From: Hymenobacter sp. PAMC 26628 | GTDB taxonomy: Bacteria > Bacteroidota > Bacteroidia > Cytophagales > Hymenobacteraceae | Length of the DNA: 64,000 nt | NCBI RefSeq assembly: GCF_001562275.1 | Contig: NZ_CP014304.1 | Location: 2,232,001 to 2,296,000, forward strand | Direction: 5' to 3' | Shown here: in pieces, positions 1 through 7,897 of the stretch | Numbering within the stretch: position 1 is the stretch's first letter | Layout of the letters: every line of letters starts with the position of its first letter | Program-made: the position numbers and the translations under genes | Notes under the pieces: model-generated | Database searches by the model: none | What the model was told of the DNA's origin: nothing | What the model saw: only the letters and a program-made list of their open reading frames with translations

Positions 1-1
1 G

Positions 2-2143
2 CGCTTCGGCAACGACAACGACTACCTGCTGCTGGGCCTGGAGGCCCCCAAGGGCCGGACGGTGTTCGACGCCGATTTCCTGGGCCGCGTCGATTCGCTC
101 ACGCGCCTGGCCCGGGGGCAGCGGCACGTGGTGGCCGTCACCTCCCCCACCACCCTCACCAACCCCGTGGTGGAGGGCCTGGGCTTCTTCAACCTGCCCT
201 ACCTGCGCCCGGCCGCCTACCGCGCCGACCCCGCCCAGCGGGCCCGCGACTCCACCCTGATTTACCGCACGCCGGGCCTGGTGGGCAACGTGTTCAGCCC
301 CAACGCCCGGGCCGTGGCCCTGGTCATCCAAACCACGCCCGACCTCAAAAAGCCGCCCGGCGACTCGCTGCTGGCCGTGCTGCGCGGGGGCCTCAAGCAA
401 TACGGCTTCCCCGAAAGCAGCTACCACCTGGCGGGCCGCGCCGTGGCCCAGTCGGTGTTCGTCGACCGGCTCCAGCGCGAGCTGGTGGTGTTCATGAGCC
501 TCTCGGTGCTGCTCGTGACGGGGCTGCTGTGGTTCACGTTTCGCACGTGGTGGGGCGTGGCGCTGCCGCTGGTGGTGGTGCTGGGGGCCATTTTGTGGGG
601 CCTGGGCGTGATGGGGGCCTGCGGGGTGCGCATCGACCTGATGACGGCCCTGCTGCCGGTGATGATGTTCGTGGTGGGCACCTCCGACACGGTGCACATC
701 ATCACCCGCTACGTGGCCGAGCTAGGCTACGGGGCCAGCAAAAAAGACGCCCTGCGCGTTACCATCAAGGAATCGGGGTTCGGTTCGGCGCTGTCGGCCG
801 TGACGACTAGCCTGGGCTTTTTCACGCTGATGACCAGCTCCATCCGGCCCATCTACAACTTTGGGCTGTTCACGGGCATCGCCGTGCTGCTGGCGTTCGT
901 GCTCAGCTTCACGCTGTTGCCGGCGCTGCTCACGCTCCTCAAGAAGCCGCAGCTGCGGGTGGCGCGCACCCAGGGCCACAGCTGGGACGGCGTGCTGAGC
1001 CGCCTGTTCCGGCAGGTGCTGGCGCGGCGGCGGCTCATTTTCACGGTCAGCGGGCTGGTGGTGGCGGCTTCCATTGGGCTGGCCACGCGGGTGCACATCA
1101 ACTCCATGCTGCTCGATGATTTGTCGAAGAGCGACCCCGTGCGGCAGGATTTTTTCTTTTTTGAGAAGCAATTTGCTGGCGTGCGGCCCTTCGAGCTGGA
1201 GCTGAAGCCGGCCCCCGGCCGCACCGTGTACGACCTGGCGGTGCTGCGCGAAACCGCCCGCATCGAGGACTACCTGCGGGGGCCCTACGGCCTGCGCTTC
1301 GCCGCCTCGCCCGTCACGCTCGTCAAGTCGGTGCGCAAGGCCCTGCACGGCGGCGGGCTGGAAGCGTACCGCCTCCCCGCCGATTCGGCCGAGCTGCGCG
1401 GCCTGCAAAGCAAGCTGCGCCTGTTCCGCAAAAAGCCCGAGTTTAGGGCCCTGGCGCTGCCCGACGGCAGCGCCGGCCGCCTCACCGGCCGCATGGCCGA
1501 CGTGGGCAGCATCCGGGCCGATGCGCTGAACGCCGGGCTGCGCCGGTTCCTGCGCACCCGCATTGATTCCACGGTGCTGCGCACGCGGCTCACGGGCTCG
1601 TCCAATTTGATTGACAAGAACAACGAGAACCTGACGCTCAACATGATAACCGGCATGAGCATCGACATTCTCATGGTCACGCTCATCGTGCTGGCGCTGT
1701 TCAAGTCATTCAAAATGACCATCATCGTGCTCATCCCCAACCTGGTGCCCATCCTCATCGTGGCCGGCGTGATGGGCCTGGCCGGCGTGAGCATGAAGGT
1801 GAGCACGAGCATCATCTTCACCATCGCCTTCGGCATCGCGGTGGACGATACCATCCACTTCATCAGCAAGTTGCGCCTCACCCTGGCCCACGAAACGTCC
1901 GTGTTCCGGGCCGTGCGCCACACCTACCTGCTGGCCGGCAAGGCCGTCATCGTCACGTCGCTGATTCTGGTCGGCGGCTTCTCCACGCTGCTGTTTTCCT
2001 CGTTCGACGGCACGTTCTACGTCGGCTTCCTCATCGGCCTTACGCTGCTCTTCGGCGTGGTAGCCGAGCTGACGCTGCTGCCACTGCTGATTTTGTTCTT
2101 CTACAAGCGCAAGCCGGTGGCCATCGAAAAGGTGCTGAATTAG
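2..2143 (+). CDS. MMPL/RND-family exporter, 5' end outside window
   Basis: The reading frame is open from base 2 with no start, so the gene begins upstream; an internal GTG at 62 is not a credible start because the preceding codons (RFGNDNDYLLLGLEAPKG) fit the family. The product is a polytopic inner-membrane RND-type transporter of the MMPL class. Two clusters of hydrophobic helices each carry a sterol-sensing-like segment, GTSDTVHIITRY in the first half and GIAVDDTIHFISKL in the second, separated by a large periplasmic loop. The substrate cannot be read from sequence; such proteins export lipids, hopanoids or pigments. It ends in a 9-bp palindrome shared with the convergent neighbour. Confidence 0.85.
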   Translation, partial: RFGNDNDYLLLGLEAPKGRTVFDADFLGRVDSLTRLARGQRHVVAVTSPTTLTNPVVEGLGFFNLPYLRPAAYRADPAQRARDSTLIYRTPGLVGNVFSPNARAVALVIQTTPDLKKPPGDSLLAVLRGGLKQYGFPESSYHLAGRAVAQSVFVDRLQRELVVFMSLSVLLVTGLLWFTFRTWWGVALPLVVVLGAILWGLGVMGACGVRIDLMTALLPVMMFVVGTSDTVHIITRYVAELGYGASKKDALRVTIKESGFGSALSAVTTSLGFFTLMTSSIRPIYNFGLFTGIAVLLAFVLSFTLLPALLTLLKKPQLRVARTQGHSWDGVLSRLFRQVLARRRLIFTVSGLVVAASIGLATRVHINSMLLDDLSKSDPVRQDFFFFEKQFAGVRPFELELKPAPGRTVYDLAVLRETARIEDYLRGPYGLRFAASPVTLVKSVRKALHGGGLEAYRLPADSAELRGLQSKLRLFRKKPEFRALALPDGSAGRLTGRMADVGSIRADALNAGLRRFLRTRIDSTVLRTRLTGSSNLIDKNNENLTLNMITGMSIDILMVTLIVLALFKSFKMTIIVLIPNLVPILIVAGVMGLAGVSMKVSTSIIFTIAFGIAVDDTIHFISKLRLTLAHETSVFRAVRHTYLLAGKAVIVTSLILVGGFSTLLFSSFDGTFYVGFLIGLTLLFGVVAELTLLPLLILFFYKRKPVAIEKVLN

Positions 2144-2159
2144 GGCCCCGGGGGCCCTA
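2141..2159. terminator. Short GC palindrome between convergent genes
   Basis: Arms TAGGGCCCC and GGGGCCCTA with a one-base spacer sit across the stop of the exporter and just before the stop of the convergent oxidoreductase. There is no T-tract, so termination is only a guess. It also contains the GGGCCC word that recurs across the window. Confidence 0.3.
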
Positions 2160-2160
2160 A

Positions 2161-3270
2161 TTATTTCGAGAAGTACACCGTTTTGCCCTCTTTGGCCGAC
2201 TGCTTGGCGGCTTCCAGAATCTCCACTACGATCAGGTTGGTGGGCAGCGCGGACAGCACGTCCTCCGGCGCGGTGCCGCGCACCACGGCCGCCAGGTAGG
2301 CAAACGGCTCGTCGTAGGGCGCCGGGGGCGCGGGGGCGGTCTGGTCCTGGGCCGGCTGTTTTTCGCTGAGCCGCACGCGCATGTGGCTGCCGTCCACGGT
2401 CATAACGGAGCCCGTTTGGCCGTAAATCTCCATGTCCTTGCGCGCGTACGGCCAGTTCCACGACGCCTGGATGACGCCCTCGGCCCTGGGGTAATTCACC
2501 AGGATGGTCGCGTCGTCGTCTACTTTGGGGTACACCTCGGGCTTGAGCTGCCGCGTCACGGCCGTGACCGACAGGGGCCGGGCGCCGTGCATGAGCCACG
2601 TCAGCAGGTCGGCGCCGTAGCAGCCGAAATCGACGAGGGCCCCGCCGCCGTTTTGCACCGGGTCGGTCAGCCAGTCCAGAAATTCTTTGTTCACCCCAAT
2701 TTCTTTGGGGCCCTGGTGGCCGTCGTGCACCACCACCTTGCGGATGTCACCAATGGCCTTTTCCTGGTCCACCAGCTGGTAGGCTTGGCGGTTGGAGGCG
2801 TACCAGGTGGTTTCGTAGTTGGTGAGCAGGTGGATGTGGTGCTTCGTGGCCAGCGCCGCCATCTGGCGGGCGTGGTCGACGCTCACGGCCAGCGGCTTCT
2901 CCACCATCACGTGGATGCCGCGCGGCGCGCAGGCCTGCACCACGGCCAGGTGCTCGTAGATGCTGCCGAACGCCGTAACCGCCTCGGGCTTGGTTTTCTT
3001 CAGCATCTCGTCCAGCGAGCTGTAAACCAGCGACATGGGCAGGCCGTACTGCTTGGCGTAGCGCTCGGCCAGCGCCCGGTTGGGCTCGGCAATACCCACA
3101 ATTTCGATGTCGCCCCGCTTGGCGCGGCCCAGAATCCCGTGCACGTGGGTGTGCGTGAGGCCCGCCACACCCACCCGCACGGGGGCCCCCGCTTTGGCTT
3201 GGGCCCCGGCGGGCGGGCTTGTTGTGAGCAACAGCAGCAGGGAAAAAAACGCGGCGAGGAGACGGAGCAT
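2161..3270 (-). CDS. Secreted Gfo/Idh/MocA-family oxidoreductase
   Basis: A predicted NAD(P)-dependent sugar or cyclitol oxidoreductase of 369 residues. Residues 1-25 form a Sec signal peptide with a long Leu-rich core ending GAQA, so the enzyme is exported, as is common for this family in Bacteroidota. The Rossmann segment begins at VRVGVAGLTHTHVHG; its glycine pattern is a variant (GVAGLTH). The family signature EKPLAV contains the conserved lysine of the active site. A C-terminal alpha/beta substrate domain follows (GGGALVDFGCYGADLLTWL). The substrate is unknown. The gene is convergent with the exporter and divergent from the DUF2236 gene. Confidence 0.85.
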   Translation of the reverse strand: MLRLLAAFFSLLLLLTTSPPAGAQAKAGAPVRVGVAGLTHTHVHGILGRAKRGDIEIVGIAEPNRALAERYAKQYGLPMSLVYSSLDEMLKKTKPEAVTAFGSIYEHLAVVQACAPRGIHVMVEKPLAVSVDHARQMAALATKHHIHLLTNYETTWYASNRQAYQLVDQEKAIGDIRKVVVHDGHQGPKEIGVNKEFLDWLTDPVQNGGGALVDFGCYGADLLTWLMHGARPLSVTAVTRQLKPEVYPKVDDDATILVNYPRAEGVIQASWNWPYARKDMEIYGQTGSVMTVDGSHMRVRLSEKQPAQDQTAPAPPAPYDEPFAYLAAVVRGTAPEDVLSALPTNLIVVEILEAAKQSAKEGKTVYFSK

Positions 3271-3467
3271 GGGTTTCGGGTGTGGATAATGGTGCGGAAA
3301 GTTAGCAGTATTTCGCGGCCACGGGGCCCCGGTTGCCCGCAGGGGCCCCCGGGCGGCGGCCCCCCACTCCTTTGCCGGTGCGGGCTACCCAAAAAGACGC
3401 CCCTCAGTGCCTACCCGGGATATAAATCTTCGGCTGAATGGTTTGTAAAGAATGGAACGAGATTAAC

Positions 3468-3498
3468 TTTGTATTTCAAAGTTCTTTTAATACGTATT
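3468..3498 (+). promoter_or_regulatory. Candidate Bacteroidota-type promoter
   Basis: TTTG at 3468-3471 is followed after exactly 19 bases by TACGTATT at 3491-3498. This fits the -33 TTTG / -7 TAnnTTTG arrangement of the phylum with two mismatches in the -7 box. It lies about 60 bases upstream of the DUF2236 ATG in a locally AT-rich spacer. Confidence 0.35.
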
Positions 3499-3556
3499 TA
3501 ACGCGGGCCGTTGAGCCGCGGCTGATGCTATTTTTTCGCTTTTGCTTCTTCTATTT

Positions 3557-4390
3557 ATGACTTATTTTGTGGCTCCCGGGTCCATTGTGCGCCGCATCTG
3601 GGGCACGGCCGATACGGTGCTGTTCATCTTCGCCGGGGCCGCGGCCGAGTTTGCCCTCAACAAGGCCGTGGACTGGCTCTACTTCACCGGGCGGCTGCCG
3701 GCCGACCCGCTGGGCCGCTTGTTTTCGACGGTGGACTACGCCCGCCGCATCGTGTTTGCCGACCGCGCCGGGGCCGAGCGGGCCATCGACGCCATGGCCG
3801 CCATCCACGCGGCGGTGGAGGCCAAGCGCGGCCGGCCCATCCCCGCCGGGGCCTACCGCGACGTGCTATTCCTGCTCATCGCCTACTCCATTGGGGCCTT
3901 CGAGGTGCTGGAGCGGCCCCTCACGGGCCCCGAGCGCGAGGAAATCGTGGCCGTGTTTTGCCGCGTGGGCCAGCGCATGGGCATCCCCGGGCTGCCCACG
4001 GGCTACGCCGACTGGCAGGCCGCCCGCGCCCAGCACCTGGCCGCGCACCTCGTGCCCAGCCCTTACACCGCCGACCTGTACCGGCAGTACCGCCGCCACC
4101 TGGGGCCCCTGCGCTACCCGCTGCTGCGCGCCGTGCAGGGCCTGGTGGTGCCGCCCGCCGTGCGCGCGCTGCTGCACCTGGGCCGCGGCGCGGCGGTGCG
4201 CCCGGCCCTGGCCGTGTACCGGCACACCCGGCAGCTGGCCGTCAGCCAGTGGGCTAAAAGCACCCTGCTGCCGGCGGCGTACCGGGCCCGCATCCACGCG
4301 CTCGATGGGGCCCCGGCGGCCGACGCGGCGCTGCCCCAGCCCACCACCGCGCGGTGCCCGGTGGGCCCCCACCGCGCCCCCACCCGCTGA
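3557..4390 (+). CDS. DUF2236 / MpaB-like oxygenase family protein
   Basis: About 277 residues from the ATG at 3557; a TTG at 3542 in the same frame is less likely. The protein matches the pattern of the DUF2236 family (latex-clearing protein Lcp and MpaB type heme oxygenases): an N-terminal segment with LFIFAGAAAEFALNKAVDW, then VDYARRIVFAD, FLLIAYSIGAFEVLERPLTGPEREE and a C-terminal helical region with Arg/His. Actual substrate and heme ligands are not identifiable here. The stop TGA is followed one base later by the GTG of the next gene, so the two are probably co-translated. Confidence 0.65.
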   Translation: MTYFVAPGSIVRRIWGTADTVLFIFAGAAAEFALNKAVDWLYFTGRLPADPLGRLFSTVDYARRIVFADRAGAERAIDAMAAIHAAVEAKRGRPIPAGAYRDVLFLLIAYSIGAFEVLERPLTGPEREEIVAVFCRVGQRMGIPGLPTGYADWQAARAQHLAAHLVPSPYTADLYRQYRRHLGPLRYPLLRAVQGLVVPPAVRALLHLGRGAAVRPALAVYRHTRQLAVSQWAKSTLLPAAYRARIHALDGAPAADAALPQPTTARCPVGPHRAPTR

Positions 4391-4391
4391 G

Positions 4392-4772
4392 GTGCTTACT
4401 TTCCGCCGCGGGTATTTTCTGCTCGCCACGCTGTTATTCGGCGCCGAGGCCGGCATTGCCGCCTTCGCCCACGATGCCCTGCTGCGGCCCTACGGGGGCG
4501 ATGTGCTGGCCACCGTACTGCTCTATTGCCTGCTACGCAGCTTTTGGGCGGCGCCGACCGTGCCCGCCGTGTGGGCAGCGCTGCTCCTATCGTACCTCAT
4601 CGAGGCGGCCCAATACGCCCACCTGCTGGCGCGCCTGGGCCTGGCGCACTCGGCGGCGGCGCGGCTCGTGTTGGGCAGCCAGTTCGAGTGGGGCGACGTG
4701 CTGGCCTACACCCTGGGGGCCCTGCTCGTGGCCGGCGTGGAGCGTAACCAGGCCGCCCGGGCTATAGGCTAG
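4392..4772 (+). CDS. DUF2809-family membrane protein
   Basis: A 126-residue gene starting at GTG 4392, one base after the stop of the DUF2236 gene; it sits in the C-terminal part of a longer open frame whose upstream half is only a shadow. The product begins VLTFRRGYFLLATLLFGAEAG and has four hydrophobic helices with the DUF2809 signatures VYG-like LRPYGGDVLATVLLYCL, LLLSYLIEAAQY and SQFEWGDVLAYTLG. It is an inner-membrane protein of unknown function related in layout to VanZ-like proteins. Confidence 0.75.
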   Translation: MLTFRRGYFLLATLLFGAEAGIAAFAHDALLRPYGGDVLATVLLYCLLRSFWAAPTVPAVWAALLLSYLIEAAQYAHLLARLGLAHSAAARLVLGSQFEWGDVLAYTLGALLVAGVERNQAARAIG

Positions 4773-4868
4773 GGGCCCCGGCGGGCGCGCTCGTTATGCT
4801 AAATGTGGATTGCCGTCGTTAGGACCTGCACGATCAATGTATAAAATATGGCGGTGAGAAAATGGATT

Positions 4869-5432
4869 TTATCGCAATCTATTTTCCCACATACCTACCT
4901 GATACACTACTCTTCCATTTGGGTAGGAAAGAGCGACAGCTTCCAACTGCCGAAAGGAGGCTTTCAAATACCCGCGGCGTGGGCCATGGTATTGAGTGCA
5001 CTCCATGCTCACTTTGCGGGTAGTAGTAAGCTTCGACTGCTTGACAGTATATCCTTGCAGGAAAATGAGCGTTTCACTGCCTCGGGTCCGTAAATAAGCA
5101 GTCACAGATGCGTCTGATGCCTCTGTCGAGCCATAGATGCTCGGAACTTTCGTGACCTGTGCGTGAATCAATGATGGAATGATAGTATCAATGACGAATC
5201 CCTTCGCTCGCAGTGCTTGAGCAATATTTCGGAGAGCAATGTCTGTGCTGTCTTTGGTGTAAATAACGACTTCATCAGCATTCTCAAACAGTACTGCTGA
5301 GTTATGCGGTGCGGGGCCATTGGACTGCGCGCACAGTTGTAGGGCCATCGTGGCACTACCAATAAGTGTTAGAACCCACAGCAAAAACCGTAAACTACAT
5401 TTTAAGTGGGCGTCTATGAAGTAGAATTCCAT
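4869..5432 (-). CDS. Hypothetical secreted protein, low GC
   Basis: An open frame of 187 residues with an N-terminal hydrophobic stretch (FLLWVLTLIGSATMALQLCAQ) that looks like a signal peptide, cleaved near AQS. The rest is soluble with a repeating alpha/beta character (ENADEVVIYTKDSTDIALRNIAQALRAKGFVIDTII). No family recognised. Base composition is clearly poorer in GC than the flanking genes, and the AT-rich stretch extends over both spacers, which suggests acquired DNA or a lineage-specific gene. Confidence 0.55.
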   Translation of the reverse strand: MEFYFIDAHLKCSLRFLLWVLTLIGSATMALQLCAQSNGPAPHNSAVLFENADEVVIYTKDSTDIALRNIAQALRAKGFVIDTIIPSLIHAQVTKVPSIYGSTEASDASVTAYLRTRGSETLIFLQGYTVKQSKLTTTRKVSMECTQYHGPRRGYLKASFRQLEAVALSYPNGRVVYQVGMWENRLR

Positions 5433-5534
5433 TACTCGAAAGATACGCAGCTAAAGTAACGGCCCATATAAATAACAGCCTCGATCCGTCTATCAATTAT
5501 TTGGGGGTGGGCCTACTTAAAAAACATCCATTGC

Positions 5535-7082
5535 TTACGGCATGGTCATCACGGCGGCCATGGTTTCCATGCCGTCCCAGAGGTTGCCGAGGCGCAGGTT
5601 TTCGTTTTCGGCGTGCTGGTTGTTGTCGTAGTTGGCGATGGGCACGGTGAGGGTGGTGGCCCCCAGCGCTTCCTTGAACGCGAAGAGCGGCAGGCTGCCG
5701 CCCGAGGTGGGCAGGCGCACCACCGGCTCGGCCACGGTGCTTTGCACGGCCGCCACCACGCGGCGGGCCAGGGGCAGGTCCAGGGGCGTGCGCTGGGCGT
5801 TGTAGCCGGCGGCGGGCGTCACCTGCGCCAGGCGCGGGTGCTGGGCGCGCTCGGCAGCGGTGGGCGCGGCGCGCGTCACGAAGTAGCCCTGGCGCTCGAT
5901 GTGGTGGACGACCTTGGCCACCTGCCGCTGGTAGTCGTTGCCCAGCACGAGGCGCAAATCCAGCACGGCCTCGGCGGTGGTGGGGATGACGTTGGCCGCC
6001 TGGGGCCCCACGTTGGCGCTGCGCAGCCCGTTGATGTTCAGCGAGGGCTGGTTGATGAGCTCGCTCAATGACTGCCCCCGGCCGTCGGCCCGGGCAAAGC
6101 CCAGCCCCTGCCGGATGGCGGCGTCGTTGTTCGGAATCTGGCGCACGGCCTCCTGCTCGGCGGCGGTCAGCGGCACCACGTCGTCGTAGAAGCCGGCGAT
6201 GGTGACGCGGCCCGTGCTGTCCTGCATCGAGCCCAGCAGCCGGGCCAGGGCCATGGCGGGGTTGGGGGCCCAGTTGCCGTAGTGGCCGCTGTGCAGCGGG
6301 CGCGTGGGCCCGTACACGGTCAGGGCCACGTTCACGTCGCCCCGGGCCCCGTACACCACCTGCTTGCGTCCCGACTGGTGCACCGGCCCGTCGCAGATGA
6401 TCCACAAATCGGACGCGAGCAGCGCCTTGTGGCGGCCCAGCAGCTCGGCCAGGTGCGGCGAGCCCCGCTCCTCCTCGCCCTCGAAGAAAAACTTGAGGTT
6501 GGCCGTGGGCTGCACGCCGCTTTCGGCCAGGGCCTGGTAGGCGGCCAGGATGGCCATCACCCCGCCCTTGTCGTCGGAACTGCCGCGGGCGTAGAGGCGC
6601 CAATCGGGGCTGAGCGGCGTGCCCGCCGGCGGCAGCGGCACCACCTGGCCGCCGGCGCTGAGGGCCCCCGTGGCCAGCACGGGCCCGAACGGGCTCAGGC
6701 CCGGGGCCCACTGGGCGGGGTTCACGGGCTGGCCGTCGTAGTGGGCATAAAAGATGAGCGTGCGGGTGGCCCCGGGCACGCGCACCTCCCCAAACACGGC
6801 CGGCGGCACGCCCGGCGTGGCCGCCCCCAGCAGCTGCACGCCGCCGATGCCGCGCTGGCGCATCAGCTCGGCGATGGCGCCGGCCGTGCGGTGCAGCCCC
6901 GCCGAATCGGCCGCCACGTTCGGGATGGCCAGCAGCCGGGTGAAATCGGCCAGCAATTCGCGCTCGTGGCGCTGGCGGTACTGCCGCACTTTGGCCAGCG
7001 CGGGCACGGGCGGGGCCCCGGCGGCGAGCAGCCCGGCGGCCGCCGCGGCCAGCAGGCCCCCCAGCAGGTAAGGTTTCTTCAT
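5535..7082 (-). CDS. M20-family metallopeptidase (dipeptidase-like), exported
   Basis: About 515 residues from the ATG at 7082 (MKKPYLLGGLLAAAAAGLLAAGAP), which gives a clean signal peptide; the frame stays open further upstream but without a signal. M20 metal-site motifs are present: FYAHYDGQPV (His114, Asp116), SSDDKGGVMA (bridging Asp) and FEGEEERGSPH (catalytic Glu pair). A dimerisation domain follows with HSGHYGNWAPNP. Expected role is a periplasmic zinc dipeptidase or carboxypeptidase. A large hairpin element lies just upstream. Confidence 0.88.
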   Translation of the reverse strand: MKKPYLLGGLLAAAAAGLLAAGAPPVPALAKVRQYRQRHERELLADFTRLLAIPNVAADSAGLHRTAGAIAELMRQRGIGGVQLLGAATPGVPPAVFGEVRVPGATRTLIFYAHYDGQPVNPAQWAPGLSPFGPVLATGALSAGGQVVPLPPAGTPLSPDWRLYARGSSDDKGGVMAILAAYQALAESGVQPTANLKFFFEGEEERGSPHLAELLGRHKALLASDLWIICDGPVHQSGRKQVVYGARGDVNVALTVYGPTRPLHSGHYGNWAPNPAMALARLLGSMQDSTGRVTIAGFYDDVVPLTAAEQEAVRQIPNNDAAIRQGLGFARADGRGQSLSELINQPSLNINGLRSANVGPQAANVIPTTAEAVLDLRLVLGNDYQRQVAKVVHHIERQGYFVTRAAPTAAERAQHPRLAQVTPAAGYNAQRTPLDLPLARRVVAAVQSTVAEPVVRLPTSGGSLPLFAFKEALGATTLTVPIANYDNNQHAENENLRLGNLWDGMETMAAVMTMP

Positions 7083-7151
7083 GCCCGCAAGTAAGCCCGG
7101 AAACTGCCAGAAATTCGGGCTTAAATCCAACCCGGGCCCCAGCTGATGGGC

Positions 7152-7269
7152 GCGCGCTGTACCGCCAAGCCGCGCTGGCACCGCAGGGCGCAGGGGCCTT
7201 GCCTACGCTACCTGGGGGCCCTAGGGCAAGGCCCCTGCGGTGCCAGCGCGGCTTGGCGGTACAGCGCGC
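7152..7269. repeat. Long imperfect palindrome (about 118 bp)
   Basis: The left half starts GCGCGCTGTACCGCCAAGCC and the right half ends GGCTTGGCGGTACAGCGCGC. The arms are nearly identical over about 45 bases apart from a 6-base insertion (around 7187-7192) and enclose a loop containing GGGGGCCCTAG. It stands alone between two minus-strand genes and has no T-tract, so it is more like a mobile palindromic unit than a terminator. Confidence 0.85.
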
Positions 7270-7327
7270 CGTTGCGCTAGGAACCCACCGAATTGAAATC
7301 TAACCCGGGCCCGCCGGCCGCCGCGGG

Positions 7328-7642
7328 TCAGTCCTGGTGAAACACCCGCGCCAGTACCGTCACCACCGGCGACTGGTCGGGGTTGGTTTCCATCAAATCG
7401 GCCATGTGGGCCCACCAGCGCCGCATTACGGGCAAGCCCGGCAAAGCGTCGGCGGTATGGCCGGCCACCCGTTTTTGCACCCCAAACAGCCGCCCGCTGG
7501 CCGCGTCCAGGAAGATGGAATAGTCGCGGATGCCAGCCGCGCTCAGGGCCCCGGCCAGCTCGGGCCAGAGGTCGTCGTGGCGGCGCTGGTACTCGGCGGC
7601 CACCCCGGGCCGCAGCTGCATGGTGAAGGCAATTTCTTCCAT
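7328..7642 (-). CDS. rhaM: L-rhamnose mutarotase
   Basis: 104 residues from ATG 7642, the same length as E. coli RhaM. The family's catalytic-site residues are in the expected places: Tyr18 and His22 in EYQRRHDDLWPEL, and the Trp pair at 76-77 in MRRWWAHM. The enzyme interconverts alpha and beta anomers of L-rhamnose in the cytoplasm. No other rhamnose catabolic gene is next to it, so it may act on rhamnose released elsewhere. The frame stays open upstream of the ATG, but the extra residues do not fit the family. Confidence 0.9.
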   Translation of the reverse strand: MEEIAFTMQLRPGVAAEYQRRHDDLWPELAGALSAAGIRDYSIFLDAASGRLFGVQKRVAGHTADALPGLPVMRRWWAHMADLMETNPDQSPVVTVLARVFHQD

Positions 7643-7841
7643 TGGCGTGTTTATATTAACTAAATCGGCAAAGAGTTGAAGCCATTTAACCCGTCCACCG
7701 CGCCGCATTCCTATAGTAAACCGGCGGTAAAACCCAGCGCGGGCCAACGGCCGGGGCCCCCAGCCAACGGCCCGCAAGAAGCCCCGCGGTTACCGCCCAA
7801 CCCTCCTGTACTCTTCGGTGCGCCGGGGCCCCAAAATGCAA

Positions 7842-7871
7842 AAAAGAGGAGCGGCAAGCCGCTCCTCTTTT
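7842..7871 (-). terminator. Rho-independent terminator
   Basis: Perfect 14-bp arms (AAAAGAGGAGCGGC / GCCGCTCCTCTTTT) with a 2-base spacer. A/T tracts on both sides make it bidirectional; it lies just downstream of the alkaline phosphatase gene. Confidence 0.85.
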
Positions 7872-7897
7872 CTACCTGGCGCTGGTGAGGCGCGGCG

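Noticed and set aside
722..1408. Long antisense open frames inside the exporter gene
   Set aside because: GC-rich coding DNA gives long frames on the opposite strand. Their translations are Gly/Arg/Gln-rich without hydrophobic or family pattern, while the plus strand is a clear transporter.
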